From Brugia malayi (Eukaryota; Nematoda; Chromadorea; Rhabditida; Onchocercidae), in the NCBI RefSeq assembly GCF_000002995.4, contig NW_025062477.1, positions 1,816,001 through 1,880,000 on the forward strand: 64,000 bases of DNA, read 5' to 3'. Below, in pieces: positions 1 through 11,380 of this stretch. The position numbers were made by a program, and so were the translations under genes. Position 1 is the first letter of the stretch. Each line of letters opens with the position of its first letter. The notes under the pieces were generated by a model. It had not been told where the DNA came from and did no database searches. It worked only from the letters and a program-made list of their open reading frames with translations.

Positions 1-290
1 TGACCATCGTAAAATGAAATGCAATTGTTTGATAGTTATCAAGGAAGAAAAATTCCTCCTACAGAAAAAGAATAATTTTACACAATTAGCAAACTTTAAA
101 ATATTTTCAAAAAATATCAACGGAACATAAAAGTAAGATAAAAAAATACGATAAGAAATAAAAAAAAAAAAAAAAAAAAAGAAAATCTAAACTAAAAGTT
201 TAAAGACTTAACAAGTTTATTTAGACAATAAGAAAACAACTTTATAACTTTAATAATAAAGAATAAACTAAAGCTAATGAAAAAAATCAG

Positions 291-2703
291 TCAAAGTGAA
301 TATATATGTAAAACCTTCCAGTCTTCAAACTTTGCTTTCAATATTTTGTCATCTTTAGTATCTACGAGAAGAGTCGATGCACTTATATCCAAACCGTAAA
401 ATACTATCACTGAACTATCTCGATACCATCCAAGACTCTCTCTACTGAAATATTTTTTGCTACAATGATAAAATTATTCGTTGTTTATTTGCAATTATTA
501 TAGCATTTGTTTTATTTCTGAGATCCTCAAGAAAATTATTCGTGTATAATAATTGATATCAATCAGCTGAAATTAAAAAAAAAAAAATAATTTTGCTAAA
601 CATTTCGTGGTTAAAGTCACATATTCCTTCACATTATATTCCAAAGATTAACCAAGAAATTCATAAAGTCTAACTTACACATTTTCTCGAGTATCCGATT
701 GAGCAACAACACAAATTGGTGCATTACCCAAATCTTCTCTGATCATTTCGGTTGCATTTAATGCTCGACTTATAGCATTTTCTCTAGTACGTTCATCATC
801 ACTACAAATTAAAATGATCAACTTCACTTCATCCTGAAATTCATAATTATCATTTCGCCAAAATGTTCATCAATTTTAATTTGTTAATGGCAGTACTTTA
901 ATGGCAGTACTCATGTCTTCTGACCCAATTAGATTCTCACAAACTTACTTCGTCACTTTTCAATGATTGATAAGAATTGTATGAATCGTCACTACTGAAA
1001 ATTTTGATTAAATATTAATGATAAATATGGTATAAAAATTTAATTTAAATAAAAAATGTCATTTCATATTCAAAATGTTTTGCGTTGATTTTTTAAAGTG
1101 CAATGAATTACATTAAATACTTTAAATTAATTTTATTACTATCTCTTCAATTTTCTTTTTATTCGTATATTAAACACAAATTACAGTCCCATTGCCATTC
1201 AACTAATCATTTAACAATATATTTGCTATAAAAAAAAAAAAAAAAAACAAATTTAAACAATTCAAAATCTAGATATTTCTAATTATTATAATAAATAACA
1301 AATAAACTTCAACATTGAATAGTTTTAACTTTAAATTTCAAATTTACATTTTATGTTGGTGAAGAAAAGTTACGAAAATAACTAACCGAATTTTCATTAC
1401 GCTTACATATTTTAAATTGATATCCAAAGATGATGGCATCCATGGAATAATCACTCCATTCATTGGACTTCCTTTAATTTCATCGGGAACAAATGAACCA
1501 TTATTACCTAAAATTGCAAATCACAATTATTTCACTTATTGAATTTTAATTTTTTTATCATTTCTTAGCTATTAGTTGTAATAAAAATTCTATATAAAAA
1601 TCCATTAAAAATTTCCTAACCCATTACAACTTTCCTAAATATTTTTAGATGATCTTTTTGTGGTGTAATCACAAGTATATAACAAAATGCCGCAATGCCA
1701 GTTATATTAATCGGTTTTTCGCTGTTAAATAAAATAGCATGATTTGGTGACCAAAGATAATCGATAGCACTACATCTATACTGAAATTATATTATTAAAT
1801 CTTTTAGTATATAAACTTTTTTTTTTTTTTTTTTTTTGATTGCTAGCAATTTTATCTTATTTCATTCTTTTTCAATTATACTATTAGGAAATTTAAGAAG
1901 AATTATCCTCCAATAGTTTATAAAATTATTTTTTTTTTTGAACTTATTTGATGATGAATTTTCTTATTAAATGAAGGAAAACTTTTCAAACTTTTTTGAA
2001 TTACATCTTTTAATCGATTGTTATCATAATTATACTCAAACTTAATAGCAATAGCAATAATAAATTGAACATACTGCATCATCAGTGCAATTTATTTCAG
2101 ATATTCGTTTAAATGCTTCTACTAAATATGACGGAGTTATTTTGCTATCTCGGTAATGCAGCATTTTAGATCGACGGTTTAGCACAAAGTTCGCAGCTTC
2201 ACACATCACAGGGAGATTTCTACAAAATGATACATCAATTTTATTTTTTATTATAATTTATTTTATTTACTGCTATGTTTGCAATAATATAATAATACAT
2301 AAGCAAAGCTAACGCCATATTTTCTAAATCATCATTAGCTAAGTGTTGAGCAATAGCTTCTCCCACTGGTGTACATACAAAAACTTTCTCTAATAGTTTG
2401 TTGACATATTGAATTTCAGTTTCATTATATGTTTTATCATCCACTCCTTCTGAAATTTCAATTTAATTTTTTTCATTTAGCTTCTTTGTTTTTTCAAGTA
2501 CTTAAACAACAAATGCAACACTCATTTTTTAAAAATATGAATAGTGTATCACAACAATTTGATGTCATTTCGAGTTATTTTACTTGGAGCAAAATTAAAA
2601 AAAAAAAAAAAAAAAATTAAAGGTGTTTACCTGTTGTGGAAATGATGTCTGTTGGAATTGCATGGCTTGTAACAAATGTAAGCACAATAAATTTTAAAAT
2701 CAT
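291..2703 (-). CDS. Unrecognised secreted/luminal protein, 8 exons, ~334 aa
   Basis: Exons on the minus strand are 2631-2703, 2299-2449, 2075-2219, 1621-1780, 1387-1507, 949-994, 679-833 and 291-444. They sum to 1005 nt, with every junction GT..AG and in phase and the stop TGA at 291-293. The protein begins MILKFIVLTFVTSHA, a likely signal peptide, and then has about seven cysteines and N-glycosylation sequons (NET, NCT, NIT, NGS, NAT). There is no later membrane segment and no ER-retention tail. The C-terminal third has an alternating hydrophobic pattern (VKLIILICSDDE, APICVVAQSD, SSVIVFYGLD) that suggests an alpha/beta fold. The start follows a TTTCAG acceptor by six bases, consistent with trans-splicing. 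I cannot assign a family. Extracellular location is inferred from the signal peptide. The exon chain is well supported; exon 2 uses the donor GTATTA at 2297-2298 because only that keeps the frame. Confidence 0.72.
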
Positions 2704-2716
2704 TGTTATCTGAAAC
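2704..2716 (-). promoter_or_regulatory. Probable trans-splice acceptor of the secreted-protein gene
   Basis: Read on the minus strand, a TTTCAG acceptor (AG at 2710-2711) is followed by ATAACA and then the start codon. This is the arrangement expected for a spliced-leader addition site. A cis-spliced 5' UTR intron cannot be excluded. Confidence 0.5.
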
Positions 2717-5700
2717 TATGAATTTAAAAATATTCAATAATGATATGTCGAAAGATTCTATAAGACATCATCAATTTGATTTACTATTATAAATGAATTT
2801 TAATCTCATAGAAGTTTGAACATATTCATTATGCACTAATTTTTTTATATAGCCAATTTATTGTACTCCTTTAACAAATGATTCGTATATATGAAATTTA
2901 AACCTAAATTTAATGTTATTCAGTGAAGCACTCAAAATCAATGCTACAATTCCTTTTTGTTTTAAAATTTAAAATTAAATTTAAAATTTAAAGAATTTAA
3001 GAATTTATTTATGGCAGTAGACGAGTTAACTATAAATTCTAAAAATGATTGATGATATATGTGAAATCTAAATCTAATTTTAGGTGAAACAAAACCGAAT
3101 ACAAAAAAAAAATCAAATACAATTTCAAACAATGATAAAAAAATTATTCTCAGTCATCTTTTATGCATTGAATAGTGGCATACACTATGGAATATTTCTG
3201 ATAATTTATTAGGCAAAATCAGAAATCAACTTTTCATTGATATTAGAATTAACTAAAACCTCTAAAAGTCTTTCATTGAATTGAATAAATTTGCATTTCT
3301 GTCAAAACTTTCAAAAACTGAAATGAATGGTCAAAAATCAAAAATTTTTGATCAAAGAAAATATGATATCCATTTTATCAATTCAATTTTTTTTTTCTGG
3401 ACTCATTTAAAAATAGCAGGATTATTTTTGCCAAATTTCAATAATTTCAATACGGCCATTTTCAATAACTTCCAGCTAAGCCCATTTTTAATGGAAGTTA
3501 AACCCACTAATTCAAAAAAAAAAAAAAAAAAAAGCAAAAAGTCATTACTGTGACGATACTGTGAATGATATAAATGAATAATTTATCATTGTAATAATTT
3601 GTGATAGAGAATAGATTGACAATGAATTGTGAACGAAAGACAAAAATCTTAGATCAAATTTGTTACAAAACGTAAGAAAATTTCAAACAAAGTCTAAAAA
3701 TGGTTTATTTGACAGAGAATTAGTAATAAATTCGATTGCACCTATATAATTATGATATTATATATAATTACGATAAATAACATATTCATTTTAAGCAATT
3801 TATAATTATGTTAGCATTGCGAGGTTTTTTTTTTTTTTTTTTTTTTTTAATATTTCATTTAATAAACTTTAAATTAATTATATAAAAAAATTTTGATGAG
3901 GAAAATTTTTTTTCCAAAAAATTCCAGTACATTTATTTATTGTTATTAAAATGCTCCTTTTTTTTTTAAAAAATTTGCAATATTAATTTCTGTTTAGCTT
4001 ATCAAAACTAAAATTACTATTTTAGGAAAAATATTATGTAATTGAATTCCAATTTAGGAATTTCTTTTTCTGCATCTTATTGCACTTATTGATATTTGAG
4101 AAATTTTAAATAGCAAATAAAATCGTTAATTTTTATTGCGTTCAAATCCTCTGTTTTCAGTTCAGTTATGCATGAGTTTATCTTCAATGAGTGCTGCGGG
4201 AAATTTTCAAGGTTACTTAATGGTTTATTTACAATTAGCTAACAATACAATCATTTAGGTCGCTCGAAATAATGCGCAGATATTCAAAATGACAAACAGA
4301 TAATATATTAAATAGCAATGGACATTTGCGCATCACAATTTAGTAAAATTGAACATTTTCTGCAGTAATTGCAAAGTAGCCAATCACATTTTGCTCATTT
4401 TTTAATTGGTCAAAAATACAAATTGGTCCGATTTAAATCTATGATATAAATGTCAGTTTTGTGCAATAATTAATTTTGTTTATTTTTTTATGCTATGTTT
4501 GTTTCTGATGAAATTTAGGAGAATTTCATTAGGAAAAGATTTATTACAGCTATTTCACTAACATTTATCTGTTAAAAATCTGTTTAACATCTCCAACTTC
4601 ATTTTATAAACAAATCACTATTTTAACAGAAGTATATTTGATATCTATGGATTTTAAAAGAAAGAAAGAAAGCAAATAGTCAATTAAACATCTGAAAACT
4701 TAAATGAATTTATGTTATAAGGAAATCAGATTCGCATTATTAAAAAAATTCCTAAAATTTTGGAATTAAACAAAGAAGAAAGTTTTTTCGACTATATTTG
4801 TTAGCATTTTTCCTTTTTTTTTTTTTTTTTTCTGCCTGCAAAAATGACGCTATTATTTTTAAAATTAATTTCAGTTTGCTCTGCTAAAAGTTTTCAGTTT
4901 TCAGCTCTTTTTTTGTGTAAATCATTTCATCAAATATATTTAGGATGGCATCATTAAATATATTTCATACATTAACTGACAATAACAAACTTTTCAAAAA
5001 AAAAAAAAAAAAAAAAAATGCAGTGATATGTACAAAAGTATGCGATTCAATAAAAAATACAACAATTTTAGGAAATTTTAGGAGAGAAAAAAAAAAAAAA
5101 ATTACTTGAAAATTCTAAATTTATAACCGCTCAAAAATTTTATTGGAATGACAAAATTTTTGATAATTGAAGCCAAATGTTTATTATTTCATTTTCAAGA
5201 TTTGTTTCTTGTGAAAAAAAAAAAAATTATACATACAATATGTTTTCTTTATTATCGCTCCTAATTAACATAGCAAAATTAATTAATATATCAATAATTA
5301 AATGTAGAAAAAAAAGTTAATTTGAGCAGATTCATTCTATTAGCTCAATTATCATCATAGAACTATCTAACAATATATTGAAAAAAAAAAAAAAAAAAAT
5401 CCACACAATTTTACACAGTACAAAATATTTGATACAAATTTTATTATTTTTTTTAAAAATTAGTTTAAATATTTCAAAAAGAGAATAAATTAATATCATT
5501 GTAGCATAATGCAATAAAAAACTAAGCTTTTAAAAAACCATATGAATATATCATCGATAGCATATGATTAGAAGTATTTAATTTTCATATTTTTTATCTA
5601 CCAATTCATTTCATTTAATAATAATACTGAATACTTAAATTTGAAAAAGAAAAAAAAAAAATTCGCATTAAAAGATTTCATCGGTACATTTTCATTTAAT

Positions 5701-5801
5701 ATTGTTGAATAAATTTGGTATTTAATTAGTAACAATTTGTCTCAGAACAATAAATATTCAAATTACTATTTCACTATTTTGTTGTATTTGACTGAATCAT
5801 T
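2717..5801. other. Spacer between inversin and the secreted-protein gene
   Basis: This is about 3.1 kb of very AT-rich sequence with many poly(A)/poly(T) runs, for example near 3500, 3830, 4815, 5000 and 5380. The open frames here are lysine/phenylalanine-rich products of these runs and show no conserved motif or plausible splice partner. I see no gene. It should contain the inversin 3' UTR and the promoter of the downstream gene. Confidence 0.6.
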
Positions 5802-7859
5802 TTACTGGACCTTCTTTTTTTTTATTTTTTCTCTTTTTCTTGTTTTTTGATTACTTAACTGTCGTAATCTCGAATGTTGTTGCCACCATTTTTGAATAAT
5901 TAAAGCGGCCAAATTCCGTAACTGATATGGAAACAGTCCACCATTACGTAATAAATAATTCACAATCTGAAGAAAAAAAAAAAAAAATTATTTCATTCAA
6001 ATATATTATTCATATATGCTCACAATATTCATCATCACAAAACTATGCATATGTTTTCATTTTTTTTTTTTAAATCGATGAAAAAACAGATTTTTTTCAA
6101 AATTAAATAAAAAATTTGAACTAAGTCTTAAAGTACCATAGATTTTAGTACTATTTAAATTTTAATGCTATTCAAATTAAGTTGGTAAATTTGAAGCCAT
6201 AGTTTATTTTTTTGTTATCATTGTCTCAAGAAATGTTTAAATATGCTAGATTATTACTGATTTCTCCTAATCAGAATTACTGTTGATCATCAATTCCTAG
6301 CAATCTTTGATCAATCATTGCTGATTCCTGGTAATTCTTGATCATTTACTAGTATTTTTTGATAATTTCTTGTCATTTCTTCATGATTTTTTAATGATAT
6401 TTGATTAAAATTATAAAATCCCAAATTATCAGAAAGCTTCTCCCTCATGAAGCAAATTTAAAACTGTCAATTTAGAAAAGAATTATTCCTATCCAATCTT
6501 TTCCTCTCCATTCTGCTGTTTAACTAGAAAAGAAAAAAGTGGAAGGAATTCAAAAATTTACTCATCCTAAATTGCAATGCTATCCTTTCTATTTTTTTTA
6601 TTTAATCACTAAATTCCTCAATAATTCATATAATCCATTAATCTTATTCAATGAATTAGCTATTCTTTATAATTTCAAATTTCAGCTGTTCCTGCAATAC
6701 GCAACTATTAACTGTTTCTTGTATCTTCCAAATTTCATCTTATCGATACTTATTAAATTATATTTCATATCTCCTACCTGTTGATGACCATTGGCCTGTG
6801 CACAACTTAACGGTGTACAATCGTCGATCCGTGCAAATGCATTTACAGCTGCTCCACATTTCAGTAAATATTTCACACAATCATATTTACCTCTTTCACA
6901 AGCTATATGAATTGGCGTAAATTGATCGAAATCTTCCTTATGAATGAGACAATCCTAAAAAATATAAATTTTACTGCTATTATTATTATTATTGTTGCTG
7001 TCACTCTTATTATTATTGTTGTTGTTGTCAACAAAAATTCTTATCTGAATTATTTGTGTATACTGTATACTGAATATAACTGTTGATTTTTTTTTTAATA
7101 AGGAAAACAACAATAAAATAAAGGGAAGAAGAAACTTTAATTAGTTTAAATGAATTATTTTACGATTAGTATTCAGTTTACTTATTAATTAATTAATTAT
7201 TTTATTTTTTTTTTGAAAAAACATAAATTAAAATATACAATTACTAATATTTTTGATTCATTAAAATGATTAATTTTATAGTCTTTCAAATTACCTTCCA
7301 TATTAGTCTCATATGTTGAATCATTTTAAATTTTAAATAATAAAGTATAAAACAAACAGCTTTCATGATAAGTACTTCAATGCATGCAATATAACCACCA
7401 AATGCAGCACAATGAAGCGCAGTTCGTCCAAGCTTATCCGTATGCATTATTTTGCAATTCAATTCTGTCACCATAACGCTTAATGTATGCGCTTGTCCTC
7501 CCAAGCATGCATAAAATATCGGAGTTCTAAATTATTATAAAACAAAAATAAATTATGCTCAAATAGCAATTCATTTCAAATAATCCTTTAATTTTCAGAA
7601 TCGCAACAAAGTTTTCTTTTTTCTTCAAAAAAATCAAAATGTAGTGTGAAGAATCGAATTTGAAAGTTCTAGAATTAATGGAATACAGCACAAATATTAG
7701 CAAAAGAAAAGAAAAAAAATATAAAACATTAGTAAGTATTGGCTAGTTTTAAAACTTTTTAAATTATTTTAAGTTTTCGAAAAAGAAATCCTCAACTATT
7801 CCTCAAATATATCGAGTAATTTTTAAGTTTTTCAAATTATGTAGAATTTCCCAACAAAT

Positions 7860-7890
<31 letters not shown>

Positions 7891-10800
7891 CTTCAACTAA
7901 TCCTATATCATTTCTCAAATACAAACATTTTACAATCTTTTCAATTAATCAGTCTCTCACAATTTACTAATTTAATATAACCTTCCTTGTTGATCGATAT
8001 GTTCACAATTAGCACCAACCATAACTAATAAACGAGCTACATTGGTAAAACCTTTGGCTGCAGCAAGATGAAGAGCTGTTGCACCAGTTTCATCTACTTC
8101 CTAATTTAATCATGATTAAAAATTTCGATTAATTCTAAAATTTAAGAATTAAAAAAAAAATTCAAACAACTAACAATTTCTTATTTTTTTTTTTGTTAAA
8201 ATATAATAATAACATACATGAATATTCCATCCTTCTTTTACTAATAATTTTATCAAACGTAAGCTTCCAATATGCGCCGCATGATGAAGCGCTGTATAAC
8301 CATATTTATCTTTATGATTACGATTTGGTTGATAATATTCCAAGAAATGTTGCACTAATAATTCTTGGTCAGCAATTACTGACCACATAAAACATGATCG
8401 TCCATCACTATCATATTGCTCCTAAAATTCCTTTTTCATTTTCTTTCCTTGTTTAATTCTTTCTTTTAAACTATTCAATAAGTAATAACCATTCGTCCAG
8501 CAGATATCATTAATTGATCAACAACATTACAATGACCATTCAGTACAGCGTAATGCGCCGGTGAAATACCGTAACAATCACGTGTAGCATTACGTGCTTT
8601 TGCTGCTAACAATTTCTTCACCACTTCATCGAAACCACGTTTTGCTGCATAATGTAACGGTGTACGAGCATCATTATCAAATGTCTAAAATTTTAGTTTG
8701 CTCTATTAAAAACAAAACAAAAAAAAAAATTTTTTTTTGCCAATTTAAATTTTCATCCGTAAACTCTTTGCAATGGATTTGAAATAAATTTGAAATCTAT
8801 TTTATTTTAATGTGTAAGCATTAAAAAAAGCAAAAATTTCAAACTGCAAATGGTTAAGCTAATAAGTGAAAAGTATACCTAATAAGTAAGCCTAATTAGA
8901 ACCTAAATAATTAATTGATTGATAAGCCTAACTGTGGAAATGATATAATAAGAAGTAATAAGATTTAAAAATTTTTCCACAAAAAAGTTTACAAATCATG
9001 AAACTTCTTTAATTGAATTTCATAACTAATAAATTGTTAATTAAATATTACTATTAATTAATCAATAAAGGAAAATTGAAAAAAAAAACGTGAAATGCAC
9101 CTCTGAAGGACATTGCAATTCGTTGAGCAAAATGTCAACAACAGTCGTATTTTGCGCAATTATCGCCAAATGCATTGCCGTACGACCAACATTATCACGA
9201 GCTGTTACTGAACTTATCTTTTGGCTTCCCAATAAACGTACTACTTCTGGTGCTATAATCAAGTTGAAAAAAAAAAAAAAAAAAAACAAATAGAATTTAA
9301 ATTTCTAAAATTTCATGGTTAATTTTTAAGTTAAAAGTAAATTGCTTTTACATGGTTGAATGAAATAATAAAAGTAAAGAAAAATGTAGTTTATTTAATT
9401 ATTTTTTCCATTCCAAATTAGTGGGAAAATAACTTAAAAAAATAATGTAATGAAAGAAAATAATTCAAAGAGTAAAATATTTTTATGCAAAAAAATTTAT
9501 GCATTTTTTCTTTGTCATTCAAATAAGAAATATGAATTTTTTTTTTTTTTTGGGAAATAAAGAATTTTAATTGTTTCATTTAATATATACTTACTTTCCC
9601 AATTATTTTTAACTAATTAAATTAACAATTTCTTTAATGTTTTCTTTCCTTCCATTGTCTTTTCTTAAAATTCATTTGCAAAATTTATTAAATGAATGGA
9701 ACGAACCATCCGGATGACAGCTAGCAGCAGCACACATTAATGGTGTATGTCCATTTCGATCCTTCTGATCCACCGGCAATCCAAGTTTTTCATCAAGCAG
9801 CACCTCACAGCATTCCAATCTTGCAGTGCATGCAGCATAATGCAGCGGTGATCGACCGACGTTATCATTTACCATTTGATAAAAATTTTCACTATCCAAT
9901 ACGGTAGATTGAAGTAACATCTTGAAAAAAAAAAAACGAAATAAAAGAAAAAAAGAAATTTTTTAAATTAAATTTCTCTAAATATTAAATTTGATATGTT
10001 TCAATAATTGTGGTACATATATAATTTATGCTATATATTTTAATTAAAATTAAATTTTCAGAAATCATATATGAAATAAAGAAAAAACAAAATGACGTGG
10101 ATATGAAAGGCAACAAATTCATGTTAAATTTGATGATGTACCGATATATTTGATATATTTTTTTGAGATTTAGATTTCAAACATGAATTTTTATATTCTG
10201 ATTTGATAACTTTAATTCATTTCAATTCTCTAAAATACGTTTAATTATTATAAACATAAACAAAAAGATATTTAAATAAAACGACAAGAACATTAACTTA
10301 TAGGGATGTAATTTTGAATCATTTTTGAATGTGTATGTTAAGGATATAGTTAAAATTGAAATCTTTGAAATCATAAAAATTGAGGAAAAAAGAAGTAATA
10401 TGAAATGTTTCAGAAATAAATAACATCGTTGGATGTTTGTATTTTTTAATTTTTAATACATAAATTTATGTGTTACATGTAGTTTAAATTAATTTAAATT
10501 TATCCTGGTATATTCAAAATTTTCAAAAAAAAAAAAAAAAAAAAAAAGAAAAGTTGAAAATTATCAAACATAATATATAAACATTGCTAATATTTTCTAT
10601 GGTTTTATTTGCGAAATTTTTTTTTTTTTTGTTGTTTGTAATAATTGAATATTTTTTTGAAAAATTGAAATGAAAGTGAAAATTTCTCAAATTAAAATAT
10701 TTTTTTTTTTTTTTTTTAAAAATGATACTTTTAAAATTTTCACATGACCATAATGTGCAGCAAGATGAATGGGTGTAATTTGCCGATTATTTTTTATCAC

Positions 10801-11380
10801 AATCCATGGTATTTCGGAATATTGCCGTGGTAAACTAAGCAAATATTTGCAACATTTACGTGCGTCAAATTTTGCAATCCAATGTAAAGCGCTTTCCGAA
10901 CAATCTTCACCGTCAAATGATGATTTAGATCGTCTGCAAAAATGGAAATAATTAGAGGTTTACATTTAATTATCAATAATAGTTGAAATAAAATGTAGAT
11001 TATTATAATTGAAAAAAAGAAAAAAAAAAACAAATTCTAATAGAAAACAATTAATTTTTACTAAAATAGCAAGTCTTTTTTTAGTTTTTTTTTCCGAAGT
11101 TAAATTTTTTAGTCTTTTTTTTTTTTTTTTTGATCTTTTCTCGTCTTTTTTAAAACTTTTATTGCATGAAATACACTATAAAAATTACTATAAAATTTAA
11201 ATCATACTTTGAGATAATTTGTAAAGCTCGTAAACGATCGTAAAGTAATGCATAGGTAAGCAGAGAACGTCCACGACGTCGTATCTCAAGCAATTGCGGG
11301 AACTGTTTTATTAGCTTTTCAAATTGTGTCACATTATTATCTCGTAGCAAATCGATTGCTTCCAAAAATTTAGCATTCAT
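5802..11380 (-). CDS. INVS: Inversin homologue (ankyrin repeats plus IQ-like motif), 10 exons, ~590 aa
   Basis: Exons are 11208-11380, 10729-10933, 9707-9920, 9101-9252, 8490-8684, 8218-8421, 7982-8100, 7358-7526, 6778-6954 and 5802-5966. They sum to 1773 nt with all phases agreeing and a TAA stop. From about residue 60 to 545 the protein is a run of ankyrin repeats (GRSPLHYAACTA, ARTPLHYAAKRGF, GYTALHHAAHIG, GRTALHCAAFGGY). One atypical repeat, DGRSCFMWSV, matches the distinctive GRTSFMWAA repeat of vertebrate inversin. After the last repeat comes LAALIIQKWWQQHSRLRQL (residues ~555-573), a degenerate IQ motif placed as in inversin, then a short basic tail. Inversin/NPHP-2 organises the proximal ciliary 'inversin compartment' and regulates Wnt signalling in vertebrates; nematodes have cilia only on sensory neurons. 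The protein is about half vertebrate length and lacks the long region after the first IQ. The start is tentative: MNAKF lies 46 nt after an acceptor at 11427-11428, and the frame is open back to it. Confidence 0.85.
7861..7890. repeat. (CA)n/(TA)n microsatellite in an inversin intron
   Basis: About 23 bases of alternating CA are followed by TATATA, within the intron between exons 7982-8100 and 7358-7526. Confidence 0.9.

Noticed and set aside
2075..2219. Kinesin-like motif (HYRDSKIT) in the secreted protein
   Set aside because: The short match lacks every other kinesin motor motif, and the protein has a signal peptide.
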